The notes under the pieces were generated by a model. It was not told the DNA's origin. It saw nothing but the letters and a program-made list of their open reading frames with translations, and ran no database searches. Of a stretch of DNA of 64,000 nt, positions 36,489-43,914 are shown piece after piece. Positions within the stretch are counted from its first letter, which is position 1, and the number at the start of each line of letters is the position of its first letter. Source of the stretch: Thermus filiformis (lineage in GTDB: Bacteria; Deinococcota; Deinococci; Deinococcales; Thermaceae); contig NZ_JPSL02000040.1 of NCBI RefSeq assembly GCF_000771745.2, positions 1 through 64,000 of the forward strand, written 5' to 3'. The position numbers and the translations under genes were made by a program.

Positions 36489-37605
36489 GCGGGCTCACCC
36501 CCCTTAAGCCCAGGCCCACGGGGACGGTGAACTCCAGCGCCACCTTGGCCAGCTCCTCCGGGTCAAACTTCTTCCCGTCCACCTGGACGCCCTGCCAGGG
36601 GTTGGTCTCCTGGAAGGGCAGGCCCAGGGCATCCTGGAGAAGGGTGGCGAGCCCCCGAAGCCGGCTCCCCCCGCCGTAGATCAGGCCCTGGTTCACCTCG
36701 AGGTCCCCCAGCTGGACCCGGAAGAACTCCAGGCTCCGCCGAAGCTCCTGGGTGAGCTCCACCAGGACCGGGCGGATGGCGTCGTAGATCCGGGCCGGGC
36801 TGTACCGCTCCCGCTCCAGGTCAAAGTCCAGGAGGAGCTCCTCGTCCTCCGTGGGGATGGTGGCCATGCCGTACTCCCGCTTGACCTCCTCGGCCGAGAG
36901 GAGGTCCAGGTTGAAGGCCCGGGCGATGGCCTCGGTGAAGCTCTGGCCCGAAAGGTCCAGGATGCGCACCGCCAGCGGCTTCGTCCCCTCGGTCAGGACC
37001 ATGGTCGTGGCGCTTCCCCCGATCTCCACCACGAAGCTGGTCTGCCCCTCCAGGAGGCTTTCCAGGGGGTAGAGGCCCGCGAAGGGCTTGACGTCTATGA
37101 CCAGGGGGATGAGGCCCGCGCTCTTCAGGGTCTCCACTAGGGAGGCCACCGTCTCCTGGCGGGCCGCGGCCACCACCACCTGGACCTGCTCCCCCTCCTT
37201 GACCCCTTCCAGGGGCTCGAGGGGGGCGAAGTCCAGGATGACCTCGTCAATGGGGAAGGGGATGTACCGCTCCGCCTCCCAGCGGACCGCCTCCTCCATC
37301 TCCTTAAGGGGCATCTTGGGCACCTGGAGGGTACGGACCACGGTGGCCTGGCTGGGGGCGGCGGTGACCACGTACTTCTTGCGCACCCCCGCCTGATGGA
37401 AGAGCTCCCGGATCTCCTGGGCCAGGGCCGAGGGCTCCACCACTTGGTTGTCCACCAGGACCCCCGGGGGGGTGGGCCGCTGGGCGTAGGCCCTGAGGGA
37501 GGGGGGGGAGCCGGTGAGCTCCACCAGCTTCAGGCTCGAGGCCCCGATCTCCAGCCCCACCGCCTCAATACGCGGTTTGAATAGGCTTGACCATGAAAAC
37601 CGCAC
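36481..37605 (-). CDS. pilM: Type IV pilus assembly ATPase-like protein PilM
   Basis: A 374-residue actin-like (FtsA/PilM) protein. ATP-binding blocks are visible: VGLEIGASSLKLVEL (phosphate 1), DVKPFAGLYPLE, VVEIGGSATTMVLTEG (phosphate 2) and IYGGGSRLRGLATLLQ (adenosine). The motif KMPLKEMEEAVRWEAERYIPFP is typical of PilM. It is cytoplasmic and binds the N-terminus of PilN. The GTG start has an AAAGGAGG Shine-Dalgarno sequence 5 nt upstream, so this operon has a true 5' leader, unlike most genes nearby. A TAAGAT box lies just before it. Confidence 0.92.
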   Translation of the reverse strand: MRFSWSSLFKPRIEAVGLEIGASSLKLVELTGSPPSLRAYAQRPTPPGVLVDNQVVEPSALAQEIRELFHQAGVRKKYVVTAAPSQATVVRTLQVPKMPLKEMEEAVRWEAERYIPFPIDEVILDFAPLEPLEGVKEGEQVQVVVAAARQETVASLVETLKSAGLIPLVIDVKPFAGLYPLESLLEGQTSFVVEIGGSATTMVLTEGTKPLAVRILDLSGQSFTEAIARAFNLDLLSAEEVKREYGMATIPTEDEELLLDFDLERERYSPARIYDAIRPVLVELTQELRRSLEFFRVQLGDLEVNQGLIYGGGSRLRGLATLLQDALGLPFQETNPWQGVQVDGKKFDPEELAKVALEFTVPVGLGLRGVSPLD

Positions 37606-37696
37606 ATCGGCCTCCTTTACCCAATCTTACCCAACGCGTTTCCTGATGTTACTCGGCGGGAACGGGTCCTGGGTCCATAGCCGCAACCCTACTCTA

Positions 37697-37753
37697 CAAC
37701 AAAGCCCCACCCCGGCCTGCCGGTCTTCCCTCCGGGAAGCAAGCGGGGTGGGC
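37697..37753 (-). terminator. Hairpin terminator between homoisocitrate dehydrogenase and pilM
   Basis: On the minus strand GCCCACCCCG (37753-37744) pairs with CGGGGTGGGGC (37714-37704) apart from one bulged base, enclosing an inner hairpin CTTCCC / GGGAAG, and ends in a T-rich CTTTGTTG. It begins about 20 nt after the dehydrogenase stop. Confidence 0.65.
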
Positions 37754-37775
37754 TCTACCTCTCGCGGGGCCTGGA

Positions 37776-38774
37776 TCAGGCCATGGCCCGGATGACCGCC
37801 TCGGTGAAGGCCTCGGTGGTGGCCGTTCCCCCGAGGTCGGGGGTGTGGGGGCCCTCGGCCAGGACCCGGTCCACCGCAGCCTCTATGCGCCGGGCGGCCT
37901 CAAGCTCCCCCAGGTGCTCCAGCATCATGGCCGCGGAGAGGATGGTGGCCGTGGGGTTGGCGATCCCCTTCCCCGCGATGTCGGGGGCGGAGCCGTGGAC
38001 GGGCTCAAAGACCGCGTACCGGTCCCCGATGTTCCCCGAAGGGGCGAGGCCCAGCCCCCCCACGAGCCCGGCGGTGAGGTCGGAGAGGATGTCCCCCAGG
38101 AGGTTGGTGGTGACGATGACGTCAAACTGCTCCGGGCGCATCACCAGCTGCATGGCGCAGTTGTCCACGATGATGTCCTTCAGCGTCACCTCGGGGAACT
38201 CCTGGGCCACCTCCTTGACCGTGTCCAGGAAGAGGCCCTGGGTCACGGGGAGGACGTTGGCCTTGTGGGCCGCGTGCAGGAGCTTCCGGGGCCGCCTCGA
38301 GGCCAGCCTCAGGGCGTAGCGCCCGATGCGCTCGCTGGCCTTTTTGGAGATCACCGCGTCCGCGATGGCCACGTCCAGGTAGCGCCGCTCCTGCTCCACG
38401 TAAAGCCCCTCGGTGTTCTCCCGCACGATGACCAGGTCCACCCCGGGCCTGCTCCCCGGCAGGGGACGGCTTTTGGCGGGGCGGACGTTGGCGTAGAGGT
38501 CCAGCCTCCGCCTCAGGTAGCGGATGGCCCCGAAGAAGCCGGGCACCTTCCGGGTGGGGCTGGTGGCGGCCCCGAAGAGGGTGGCGTCCGAGGCCATGAT
38601 CTTCTCCACCGTCTCCTCGGGGACCGAGATGCCTCTTCGCTCAAAGGTCTCCCAGCCCGCCTCGGCCTCTATGAACTCCAAGGGAAGCCCGGTGGCCTCG
38701 AGCACCTTTCGCGCCGCCGGGACCACCTCGTGCCCAATGCCGTCGCCTTCAATCAAGCAGATGCGGTACGCCAT
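37776..38774 (-). CDS. hicdh: Homoisocitrate dehydrogenase (lysine biosynthesis, alpha-aminoadipate route)
   Basis: A 332-residue beta-decarboxylating dehydrogenase. Conserved: [33 protein letters not shown] (substrate helix), [36 protein letters not shown] and [16 protein letters not shown]. The substrate-helix pattern with Arg rather than Leu and the overall likeness to the T. thermophilus enzyme point to homoisocitrate dehydrogenase and not LeuB. The same gene borders the pilMNOWQ operon in T. thermophilus. It converts homoisocitrate to 2-oxoadipate with NAD. Start [15 protein letters not shown]. Confidence 0.9.
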   Translation of the reverse strand: MAYRICLIEGDGIGHEVVPAARKVLEATGLPLEFIEAEAGWETFERRGISVPEETVEKIMASDATLFGAATSPTRKVPGFFGAIRYLRRRLDLYANVRPAKSRPLPGSRPGVDLVIVRENTEGLYVEQERRYLDVAIADAVISKKASERIGRYALRLASRRPRKLLHAAHKANVLPVTQGLFLDTVKEVAQEFPEVTLKDIIVDNCAMQLVMRPEQFDVIVTTNLLGDILSDLTAGLVGGLGLAPSGNIGDRYAVFEPVHGSAPDIAGKGIANPTATILSAAMMLEHLGELEAARRIEAAVDRVLAEGPHTPDLGGTATTEAFTEAVIRAMA

Positions 38775-38828
38775 GCCTTCCTCCCAGGGGGCTTTTCCTG
38801 GCGAAGCCCTCTAACGAATATACCCCGT

Positions 38829-39425
38829 CTAGCCCCATCTCAGGAGTACCAGGACGAGGGCCAGGAGCAAAAGGAGCCGCAGGAGGGCCGCCCGCTTCGG
38901 CCCCCGTATCCCCCCGGCCGCCCGCAAGCTTCCCTCCACCACCACGCCTAGGATGCCCAGGAGGATGAGGACGTCCCCCGGGCTGATGACCTTGCGCATC
39001 CGGGCCAAAGGGATCACGTCCCCCAAGAAAGGAAGCCGGGTCTTCTCGGTGAGGAGGGCGTGGACAGCGTCCCCCTGGCCCTTTAGAAGCTCCACCCAGT
39101 CCGCCAGCCCCACCCGCACCAAGGCCTCAGGGCTCACCGGCATGTGCCCCCCGTTTACCAGGATGACCAGGGTGTTTAGGAGGAGTCCCAGGAAGACGAG
39201 ATAGAGGCTTTTGAGATGGCGGTTTTGCCAAAGCCCATACCCCACCAGGGCCAGGACCCAGACCTTGGCCAGGGGTCCGGCGAAGGAGCCCGGCAGGAGA
39301 CCTCGGTAGGTGAGATAGGCCAAACTCCCCTCGCCCAGGGCGGCGAGGAGGAAGGCCCAGGCGGCCCTCAGGTCTATTCGTCCAAGGTCCTGGAGTCTTG
39401 CGCCGAGGGCGAGGGCGAGGGCCAC
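38829..39425 (-). CDS. DUF5317-family membrane protein
   Basis: A 198-residue protein with about five hydrophobic segments. The central motif NTLVILVNGGHMPVSPEAL is the signature of DUF5317, a membrane family of unknown function in Actinobacteria, Firmicutes and Thermus. The GTG start lies inside the end of the HD-GYP gene (52-bp overlap). Upstream of that GTG the same frame continues with hydrophobic residues but has no standard start codon, so the first membrane segment looks clipped; a non-standard start is possible. Confidence 0.7.
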   Translation of the reverse strand: MALALALGARLQDLGRIDLRAAWAFLLAALGEGSLAYLTYRGLLPGSFAGPLAKVWVLALVGYGLWQNRHLKSLYLVFLGLLLNTLVILVNGGHMPVSPEALVRVGLADWVELLKGQGDAVHALLTEKTRLPFLGDVIPLARMRKVISPGDVLILLGILGVVVEGSLRAAGGIRGPKRAALLRLLLLLALVLVLLRWG

Positions 39426-40834
39426 TCCAGCGAGGGCTGCGGCGAGGTAGAGAGAGATAGAAACACCTCCCGGTCTCTCCAGATGGGGTTCTGGTGCCAG
39501 AGTTCCGTGAAAAGCTCCACCAAACGGGGATCAAACTGGATGCCCGAGAAGTCCTGGACCTCCTTTAGGGCTTCCTCGGGCGTTTTTGCTCGGCGGTAGG
39601 GGCGGCCCGCGGTCATGGCCTCATAGGCGTCGGCCAGGGCTACGATGCGGGCTTCTAGCGGGATTTCGTGCCCCGAGAGGCGGTCAGGGTAGCCCCGGCC
39701 GTCCCAGCGCTCGTGGTGGTGGCGGATGATCTCGTAGACCGCCCGGGTGAAGGCGACCTTGGCCGGTTCCATGAGCTTAACCCCCCGCACGGGGTGGCTT
39801 TCCATCAGGGCCCGCTCCTCCGGACTCAGGGGCCCGGGCTTGAAGAGGATGGCGTCCGGGAGGCCGATCTTCCCGATGTCGTGGATGCGGGCCCCCTTGT
39901 ACACCACGTCCGGGTCCAGGATTTTGTTTTTCTCCAGGGTGTCCCCGTACTTTCTCAGGTAGGCCTGGGTCAGGTCCTTGGCGATGGAGGCCACCCGCTC
40001 GGAGTGGAGGCGGGTCTGGGGGTCCTTGGCGTCCAGGGCGTTCATCAGGAGCTGGAGGGAGGTGTCCAGGGCCTCCCTCAGGCGCACCGCCTCGTCCCAG
40101 TAGTGGCGGCTGTAGTAGAGGGGGATGAGGAAGAAGAGGACCGTCCACCCTCCCCAGCCCGCCACCAGGGGGTTCTCGTACCCCCGGGCCAGGAGCAGGG
40201 CCATGGGGGAGAGGAGGAGGTAGCTCGCTGCCAGCCAGCGGTAGTTTTCCAGCCAAATCTTTTTTAGATCAGATCCAGTAGCTAGATAAATGACGACAGA
40301 AACCAATGTAATGTTCAAAAGAAAAAAGCCCAAACTTGCCCCCAAAATTCCTAAACCCGCGCTAAGATCCCAGTTGCCAAGGTGAAGTCGATTTTCCTCA
40401 AAAAAGCGCCATACAAGAGCCGCTAAACCCGTAGCCAGAGCGTTCTGCGTTCTATTAAACAGATCTTTAAACCAAGGATAGCTAGGCTTGCCCAAGTCAG
40501 GATTAAGGTAAAAGGCAAAGACTAGAAGGGGCGCGAACCAGGAGGGGAAGAGCAGGACCAGCGCCAGGGCAATGACGAAGAGCTGGGAGATGCTGGCGCT
40601 GAGGGGGAGGCGGACGGCGATGCGCTGGGACCAGGCCACCACCCCGCCCCAGAAGAGGACTTCCCACCAGGCCTTTTGGGGCCAGGCGAAGCCGTGGAGG
40701 CGGACCAGGAGAAGCTCCATGGCCAGGAGGCCCACCAGGAGGGCCAACAGGTAGTAGAGGACGGGCCTGGGGGGCATGGGGAGGGTTTTCAAGGCCTTGA
40801 CCCGGGCCCTTAGGGAGTCGGCCAGCCGGTGCAT
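39374..40834 (-). CDS. Membrane HD-GYP phosphodiesterase (cyclic di-GMP type)
   Basis: A 486-residue protein. The first ~255 residues hold about seven to eight membrane segments; then a linker and an HD-GYP domain: HSERVASIAKDL, ARIHDIGKIGLPDAILFKPGPLSPEE (HD motif), ESHPVRGVKL, IIRHHHERWDGRGYPDRLSG (the HHE..DGxGYP motif) and ALADAYEAMTAGRPYR. All metal ligands and the GYP motif are intact, so it should hydrolyse cyclic di-GMP. ATG 40834 is used because a TATACT box ends 9 nt before it. Residues ~101-193 are coded by an AT-rich patch unlike the rest of the gene. Confidence 0.9.
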   Translation of the reverse strand: MHRLADSLRARVKALKTLPMPPRPVLYYLLALLVGLLAMELLLVRLHGFAWPQKAWWEVLFWGGVVAWSQRIAVRLPLSASISQLFVIALALVLLFPSWFAPLLVFAFYLNPDLGKPSYPWFKDLFNRTQNALATGLAALVWRFFEENRLHLGNWDLSAGLGILGASLGFFLLNITLVSVVIYLATGSDLKKIWLENYRWLAASYLLLSPMALLLARGYENPLVAGWGGWTVLFFLIPLYYSRHYWDEAVRLREALDTSLQLLMNALDAKDPQTRLHSERVASIAKDLTQAYLRKYGDTLEKNKILDPDVVYKGARIHDIGKIGLPDAILFKPGPLSPEERALMESHPVRGVKLMEPAKVAFTRAVYEIIRHHHERWDGRGYPDRLSGHEIPLEARIVALADAYEAMTAGRPYRRAKTPEEALKEVQDFSGIQFDPRLVELFTELWHQNPIWRDREVFLSLSTSPQPSLEWPSPSPSAQDSRTLDE

Positions 40835-40843
40835 GGTGGCCCC

Positions 40844-40849
40844 AGTATA
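40844..40849 (-). promoter_or_regulatory. -10 box (TATACT) of the HD-GYP gene
   Basis: TATACT on the minus strand, 9 nt before the ATG at 40834 and directly after the T-run of the preceding terminator. Confidence 0.6.
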
Positions 40850-40851
40850 GC

Positions 40852-40879
40852 AAAAAAAACCGGCCAACCGGGTTGGCCG
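40852..40879 (-). terminator. Intrinsic terminator after the 29-residue peptide gene
   Basis: On the minus strand: 8-bp stem CGGCCAAC / GTTGGCCG, tiny loop, then GG and eight T residues. This is the best formed terminator in the window. Confidence 0.88.
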
Positions 40880-40898
40880 TCCAGGGTCGGGGGTGGGT

Positions 40899-40988
40899 TT
40901 ACTGCCAGCTCGTAGAGGCGCCAGCGGCGAGACCAAGGGCGATCAGGCTGCCGAGGAGACCGAGAACCTTCAGAAGAGCCTTCTTCAT
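40899..40988 (-). CDS. Predicted 29-residue hydrophobic peptide
   Basis: A very short gene on the minus strand: MKKALLKVLGLLGSLIALG then LAAGASTSWQ and TAA. It has a basic start and one hydrophobic segment, like a signal peptide or single-span membrane peptide. The signals around it are strong: TTGACA-17-TAGGCT promoter (41046-41074), AAAAGGAGGG Shine-Dalgarno run (41004-40995) 6 nt before the ATG, and a stem with eight T's after the stop. A second ATG 6 nt upstream would touch the Shine-Dalgarno run. The complete promoter-SD-stop-terminator layout makes it likely that this is expressed as its own unit. Function unknown; options are a membrane peptide, toxin-like peptide or secreted signal. 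Confidence 0.6.
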   Translation of the reverse strand: MKKALLKVLGLLGSLIALGLAAGASTSWQ

Positions 40989-41045
40989 CTTCATCCCTCC
41001 TTTTCCTCTTTTGGGGCTCGGGGGTTTTCCCCTTCGCTTGATTCC

Positions 41046-41074
41046 AGCCTAGGGGGTGGCGACGAAGATGTCAA
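41046..41074 (-). promoter_or_regulatory. Promoter of the small peptide gene
   Basis: On the minus strand TTGACA (41074-41069), 17-nt spacer, TAGGCT (41051-41046). The spacing is ideal. Transcription would start near 41039 and give a leader of about 50 nt. Confidence 0.7.
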
Positions 41075-41513
41075 GAGGGCAAAAATAAGTATCAGCACGA
41101 TAAAAATCGCTTTTTCCCCCACAATAGACTGGACGTAAATCAAATCACACACCCAGCATAGCACAAAGCCTGCCGGGTGTGGTCTCGAGCCGATCCAGGG
41201 GGTGGCCTCAGGGCCCCCTGCGGGGGGCCGTGCCCGGCGCGGCGCCGTTTGGCGGGCTCAAATGCGCTACAAATGCGGGGGAGCAATACGGCCAGACCCC
41301 GGGGGCAGGGTCCCCGCCGGGGTCGGGAATGAAATTCTCGCTTGGGGCGAGAAAAACGCTGCTTTTGAATTCATGTCAAACCGAATACAAGCCCGAATCT
41401 GCCGCCGGTAATGCCTTTTGAATGCCCAATCGGAAATGCGCCTTCGGAATCGCAGGCTTGGAGCGCGTCCTTTTTCCCCTTTGTCCCACCCCCTTTGCGC
41501 TTCCCACTATACC
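41075..41513. other. Unassigned intergenic region (about 440 bp)
   Basis: No gene is supported here. The first ~85 bp are AT-rich with a small hairpin CGAT / ATCG followed by T's (41098-41115). At 41147-41184 CACACCC pairs with GGGTGTG. From ~41205 to 41330 there are strong G/C stems (GGCCCCC / GGGGGGCC at ~41212-41229; GACCCCGG / CCGGGGTC at ~41295-41325), then ATTCTCGC / GCGAGAA at ~41335-41353. The part 41355-41460 has short repeated words (AATGC, GAAT) and no coding bias. It could hold a structured RNA or be decayed sequence. Confidence 0.4.
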
Positions 41514-41543
41514 AAAAAGGAAAGCCCCCCGGGTGGGGGGCTT
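41514..41543 (-). terminator. Terminator of the tRNA-Cys/tRNA-Val operon
   Basis: On the minus strand directly after the CCA end of tRNA-Val: 9-bp stem AAGCCCCCC / GGGGGGCTT, 4-nt loop, then TCCTTTTT. Confidence 0.88.
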
Positions 41544-41545
41544 GG

Positions 41546-41622
41546 TGGTGGGCGCGAGAGGACTTGAACCTCCGACCCCTACCGTGTCAAGGTAGTGCTC
41601 TAGCCACCTGAGCTACGCGCCC
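41546..41622 (-). tRNA. tRNA-Val (anticodon GAC)
   Basis: Minus-strand cloverleaf with acceptor GGGCGCG / CGCGCCC, discriminator A and encoded CCA. The D arm is AGCTC...GAGC, the anticodon arm CTACC-TTGACAC-GGTAG with anticodon GAC, and the T arm GAGG-TTCAAGT-CCTC. Second gene of a two-tRNA transcript, 4 nt after tRNA-Cys. Confidence 0.95.
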
Positions 41623-41626
41623 TTGC

Positions 41627-41701
<75 letters not shown>

Positions 41702-41714
41702 GTAGCCAGTTCCG

Positions 41715-41744
41715 ATGCTAGCACGAGCGCCGAGGGTGTGTCAA
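41715..41744 (-). promoter_or_regulatory. Promoter of the tRNA operon
   Basis: On the minus strand TTGACA (41744-41739), 18-nt spacer, TAGCAT (41720-41715) preceded by TGC (extended -10 like). Transcription would start a few bases before tRNA-Cys. Confidence 0.75.
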
Positions 41745-41772
41745 TAAAGGCGCGTGGGCAAGGCCTTTTGGG

Positions 41773-41778
41773 TATCAT
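41773..41778 (+). promoter_or_regulatory. -10 box (TATCAT) of the ATP-cone kinase gene, leaderless
   Basis: TATCAT ends 7 nt before the ATG at 41786, which is therefore preferred over the ATG that overlaps the box. Confidence 0.5.
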
Positions 41779-41785
41779 GCGGGGA

Positions 41786-43186
41786 ATGGGCGAGGTCTAC
41801 GTCAAGCTGAGGCGGGGACGGTGGCCCTTCTCCAAGGGCCTGCTCGTGGACTCCCTCCTCCTTGCGGGGGTGGGGGCGGAGGCCGCCACCTCGGTGGCCC
41901 ACACGGTGGAGGAGCGGCTGAAGGCGGAAGGGAGGCGGGAGGTCACGCCCCGGGCGCTAAGGGCGGTCCTCCTGGAGGAGGTGGAGAAGGCCCTGGGCCC
42001 GGAGGTGGCCAGGCGGCTCGCCCGGCAGACCCTGGCCTTTGAGGAGATCCTGGTCCGGGAGGGGCGGCAGTACCGGCCTTTCTCCAAGGGGCTTCTGGCC
42101 AGGAGCCTCGAGGACGCGGGCTTCTCCTTGAAGGAGGCCCACGAGCTGGCCAAGGAGGTGGAGGCCCGGCTCCGGCGGGAGGGGGTGCGGCGGATCGGGG
42201 CCCGGCGCCTCGAGGCCCTGGTGGCGGAGGAGGTGCGCAGGAGGCACGGCCGGGCGGCGGGGAGGCGGTACCGGGAGAGGCGGCTTTACGCGGGCGAGCT
42301 CTTCGTGGAGGAGGCGGAAGGCGAGCCCCGGGTGCCCTTCTCCAAGGGGATCCTGGCCCAGAGCCTGATGGCCGTGGGCCTGGCCCCGGACCGGGCCTAC
42401 CGCATCGCCCGGGAGCTCGAGGCCCGCCTCCACGCGGAGGGCCGGACCGTGATCCGGCGGGACGCCCTGAGGGAGCGGGTCTACCGCACCCTCTTGGAGG
42501 AGGCGGGGGAGGAGGTGGCGAAGCGCTACCTGGTCCTGCGGGCCCTGCGCCGGAGCGACCGGCCGGTCCACGTCCTCATCGGGGGGGTGACCGGGGTGGG
42601 GAAGAGCGTCCTGGCCACCGCCTTGGCCTACCGGCTCGGCATCACCCACATCATCTCCTCCGACGCGGTGCGGGAGGTCTTCCGGGCCACCCTGAGCGCG
42701 GAGCTGCTGCCCACCCTGCACGTCTCCAGCTTTGAGGCCTGGAGCGTTCTTTCCCGCGAGGGTGGGCGGGAGGAGCTCGTCATCCGGGGCTTCCTGGACC
42801 AGGTGGAGAAGGTGGCGGTGGGGCTCAAGGCCATCCAGGAGCGGGCGGCCCGGGAGAGGACCTCCTTGGTCCTGGAGGGGGTGCACGTGGTCCCCGGGTA
42901 CCTGGACCACCCCTCGAGGCCCTCCGTCCTCCAGGTCCCCATGCTGGTGGTAGTGCACGACGAGAAGGTCCACCGGGACCGCTTCCTGATCCGGGACCGG
43001 GAGACGGGCCGGATGCGGCCCAAGGAGAGGTACCTGGACCACCTGGCGGACATCCGCCTCATCCAGGACCACCTGGAGCGGCAGGCGGAGCGGGAAGGGG
43101 TACCCGTCATCCCAGGGGAGAACCTGGACGAGGCGGTGGAGAAGGCCTTGGAGGTCATCGTCTCCACCTTGGAGGTACGGGCGTGA
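41786..43186 (+). CDS. 2-phosphoglycerate kinase-like protein with three ATP-cone domains
   Basis: A 466-residue protein. Three ATP-cone units stand in tandem, each with a PFSKGLL/PFSKGIL motif (around residues 14, 104 and 195) and following helices ending in VEERL / VEARL / LEARL. The C-terminal ~200 residues form a P-loop kinase: LIGGVTGVGKSVLATALAYRLG (Walker A), SSDAVREVFR, LVLEGVHVVPG, and RYLDHLADIRLIQDHL. This kinase part resembles archaeal 2-phosphoglycerate kinase, which starts cyclic 2,3-diphosphoglycerate synthesis in thermophilic archaea. ATP cones normally sense ATP/dATP in ribonucleotide reductase and NrdR. Product and substrate in this organism are not known. Confidence 0.72.
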   Translation: MGEVYVKLRRGRWPFSKGLLVDSLLLAGVGAEAATSVAHTVEERLKAEGRREVTPRALRAVLLEEVEKALGPEVARRLARQTLAFEEILVREGRQYRPFSKGLLARSLEDAGFSLKEAHELAKEVEARLRREGVRRIGARRLEALVAEEVRRRHGRAAGRRYRERRLYAGELFVEEAEGEPRVPFSKGILAQSLMAVGLAPDRAYRIARELEARLHAEGRTVIRRDALRERVYRTLLEEAGEEVAKRYLVLRALRRSDRPVHVLIGGVTGVGKSVLATALAYRLGITHIISSDAVREVFRATLSAELLPTLHVSSFEAWSVLSREGGREELVIRGFLDQVEKVAVGLKAIQERAARERTSLVLEGVHVVPGYLDHPSRPSVLQVPMLVVVHDEKVHRDRFLIRDRETGRMRPKERYLDHLADIRLIQDHLERQAEREGVPVIPGENLDEAVEKALEVIVSTLEVRA

Positions 43187-43222
43187 GGCCACCCCATCCA
43201 GGCTCCTCGTTGGGACGCTGCG
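43187..43222 (+). repeat. Possible truncated stop-adjacent repeat
   Basis: Directly after the TGA of the kinase gene the sequence GGCCACCCCATCC matches the left half of the palindromic repeat family and then diverges, with no matching right arm. Position and direction follow the family rule; it may be a decayed copy. Confidence 0.3.
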
Positions 43223-43240
43223 GAAAGGACAGGTGAACGT

Positions 43241-43591
43241 ATGCTCTGGGACGCTCTGGTCTTCTTGGCCTTAGTCCTCTTCGCCCGCCTTTTGGCCCGC
43301 CTCTTTTCCTGGGAGGCGGCGGGGGTTTGGGCCAACCTCCTCTGGTTCGTCTACCAGAACGAGTGGGGGACGGGCTGGCTGGCCTACCTGCGGGGCCTGG
43401 GGGTGGGGCTGGTTCTGGCGGTGGGCTACGGCCGGCCGGGCCTGGTCTGGGCCCTTTTGCCCTGGCCCCTCGCCCTTTATTTGCGCTTCAGGCTTGGCCT
43501 CCTCCTCCCCTACCTCTACGCCCTGGGGGAGGGGATGATGGTCGGCCTCCTCCTCTATCTGGCCGGCCTGCGCAGCCGCCAGGCCAGGTAG
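43241..43591 (+). CDS. Small membrane protein of unknown function
   Basis: A 116-residue hydrophobic protein with three or four membrane segments (about residues 4-20, 45-62, 65-82 and 85-108) and a few Arg-rich turns (LRSRQAR at the end). No family is recognised. A GGACAGG-like sequence lies before the ATG. Its 3' end overlaps the convergent gene at 43555-43851 by 37 bp. Confidence 0.5.
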   Translation: MLWDALVFLALVLFARLLARLFSWEAAGVWANLLWFVYQNEWGTGWLAYLRGLGVGLVLAVGYGRPGLVWALLPWPLALYLRFRLGLLLPYLYALGEGMMVGLLLYLAGLRSRQAR

Positions 43592-43851
43592 GGCAGGCCC
43601 AGGCCCAGCCCCCCGCCCAGGAGGAAGAAGAGGGGCTCTCCCCGCCAGAGCTGCAGGGCCAGGATGAGGAGGAAGAGGCCCAGGAAGAGGGGGACGGGGA
43701 AGGGCCTCTCCCGGTAGGCCAGGCCCGCGCCCCCCAGGGCCAGGCCTAGGGAGAGGGCGAGGCCCTCAGGGCTCGGGCGGAGAAGGAAGAAGAAGGCGTA
43801 GCCCGCCACCCCGAGGAGGGAGAGCCTCTGGGCCAGGGCGTTCGCGTCCAT
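43555..43851 (-). CDS. Small membrane protein of unknown function
   Basis: A 98-residue hydrophobic protein with about three membrane segments (LSLLGVAGYAFFFLL; LALSLGLALGGAGLAY; PLFLGLFLLILALQL) and an Arg-rich C-terminus. ATG 43851 is chosen because AAAGGAG lies about 4 nt before it; a longer upstream start would run into the palindromic repeat. It follows the 43915-44214 gene and the repeat, so it may be the last gene of the hom-thrC transcript. Confidence 0.5.
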   Translation of the reverse strand: MDANALAQRLSLLGVAGYAFFFLLRPSPEGLALSLGLALGGAGLAYRERPFPVPLFLGLFLLILALQLWRGEPLFFLLGGGLGLGLPYLAWRLRRPAR

Positions 43852-43872
43852 TCCGCTCCTTTCCCTTTCACG

Positions 43873-43914
43873 TGCCGGGGCCCCCATCCCGGCGCAAGCC
43901 GGGATGGGGTGGCG
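43873..43914 (-). repeat. Stop-adjacent palindromic repeat, copy 3
   Basis: On the minus strand, directly after the TGA of the gene at 43915-44214: CGCCACCCC, stem ATCCCGGC / GCCGGGAT around TTGC, then GGGGGCCCCGG. Compared with copies 2 and 5, T-A in the stem has become C-G on both arms. Confidence 0.83.

Noticed and set aside
37776-38774. Calling this gene leuB (3-isopropylmalate dehydrogenase)
   Set aside because: The substrate-helix pattern, overall likeness and position beside pilMNOWQ fit the Thermus homoisocitrate dehydrogenase better. LeuB remains a related alternative.
41179-41421. 80-codon open frame in the intergenic region before the tRNAs
   Set aside because: No Shine-Dalgarno or -10 box at leaderless spacing, no codon bias, and the sequence is dominated by inverted repeats.
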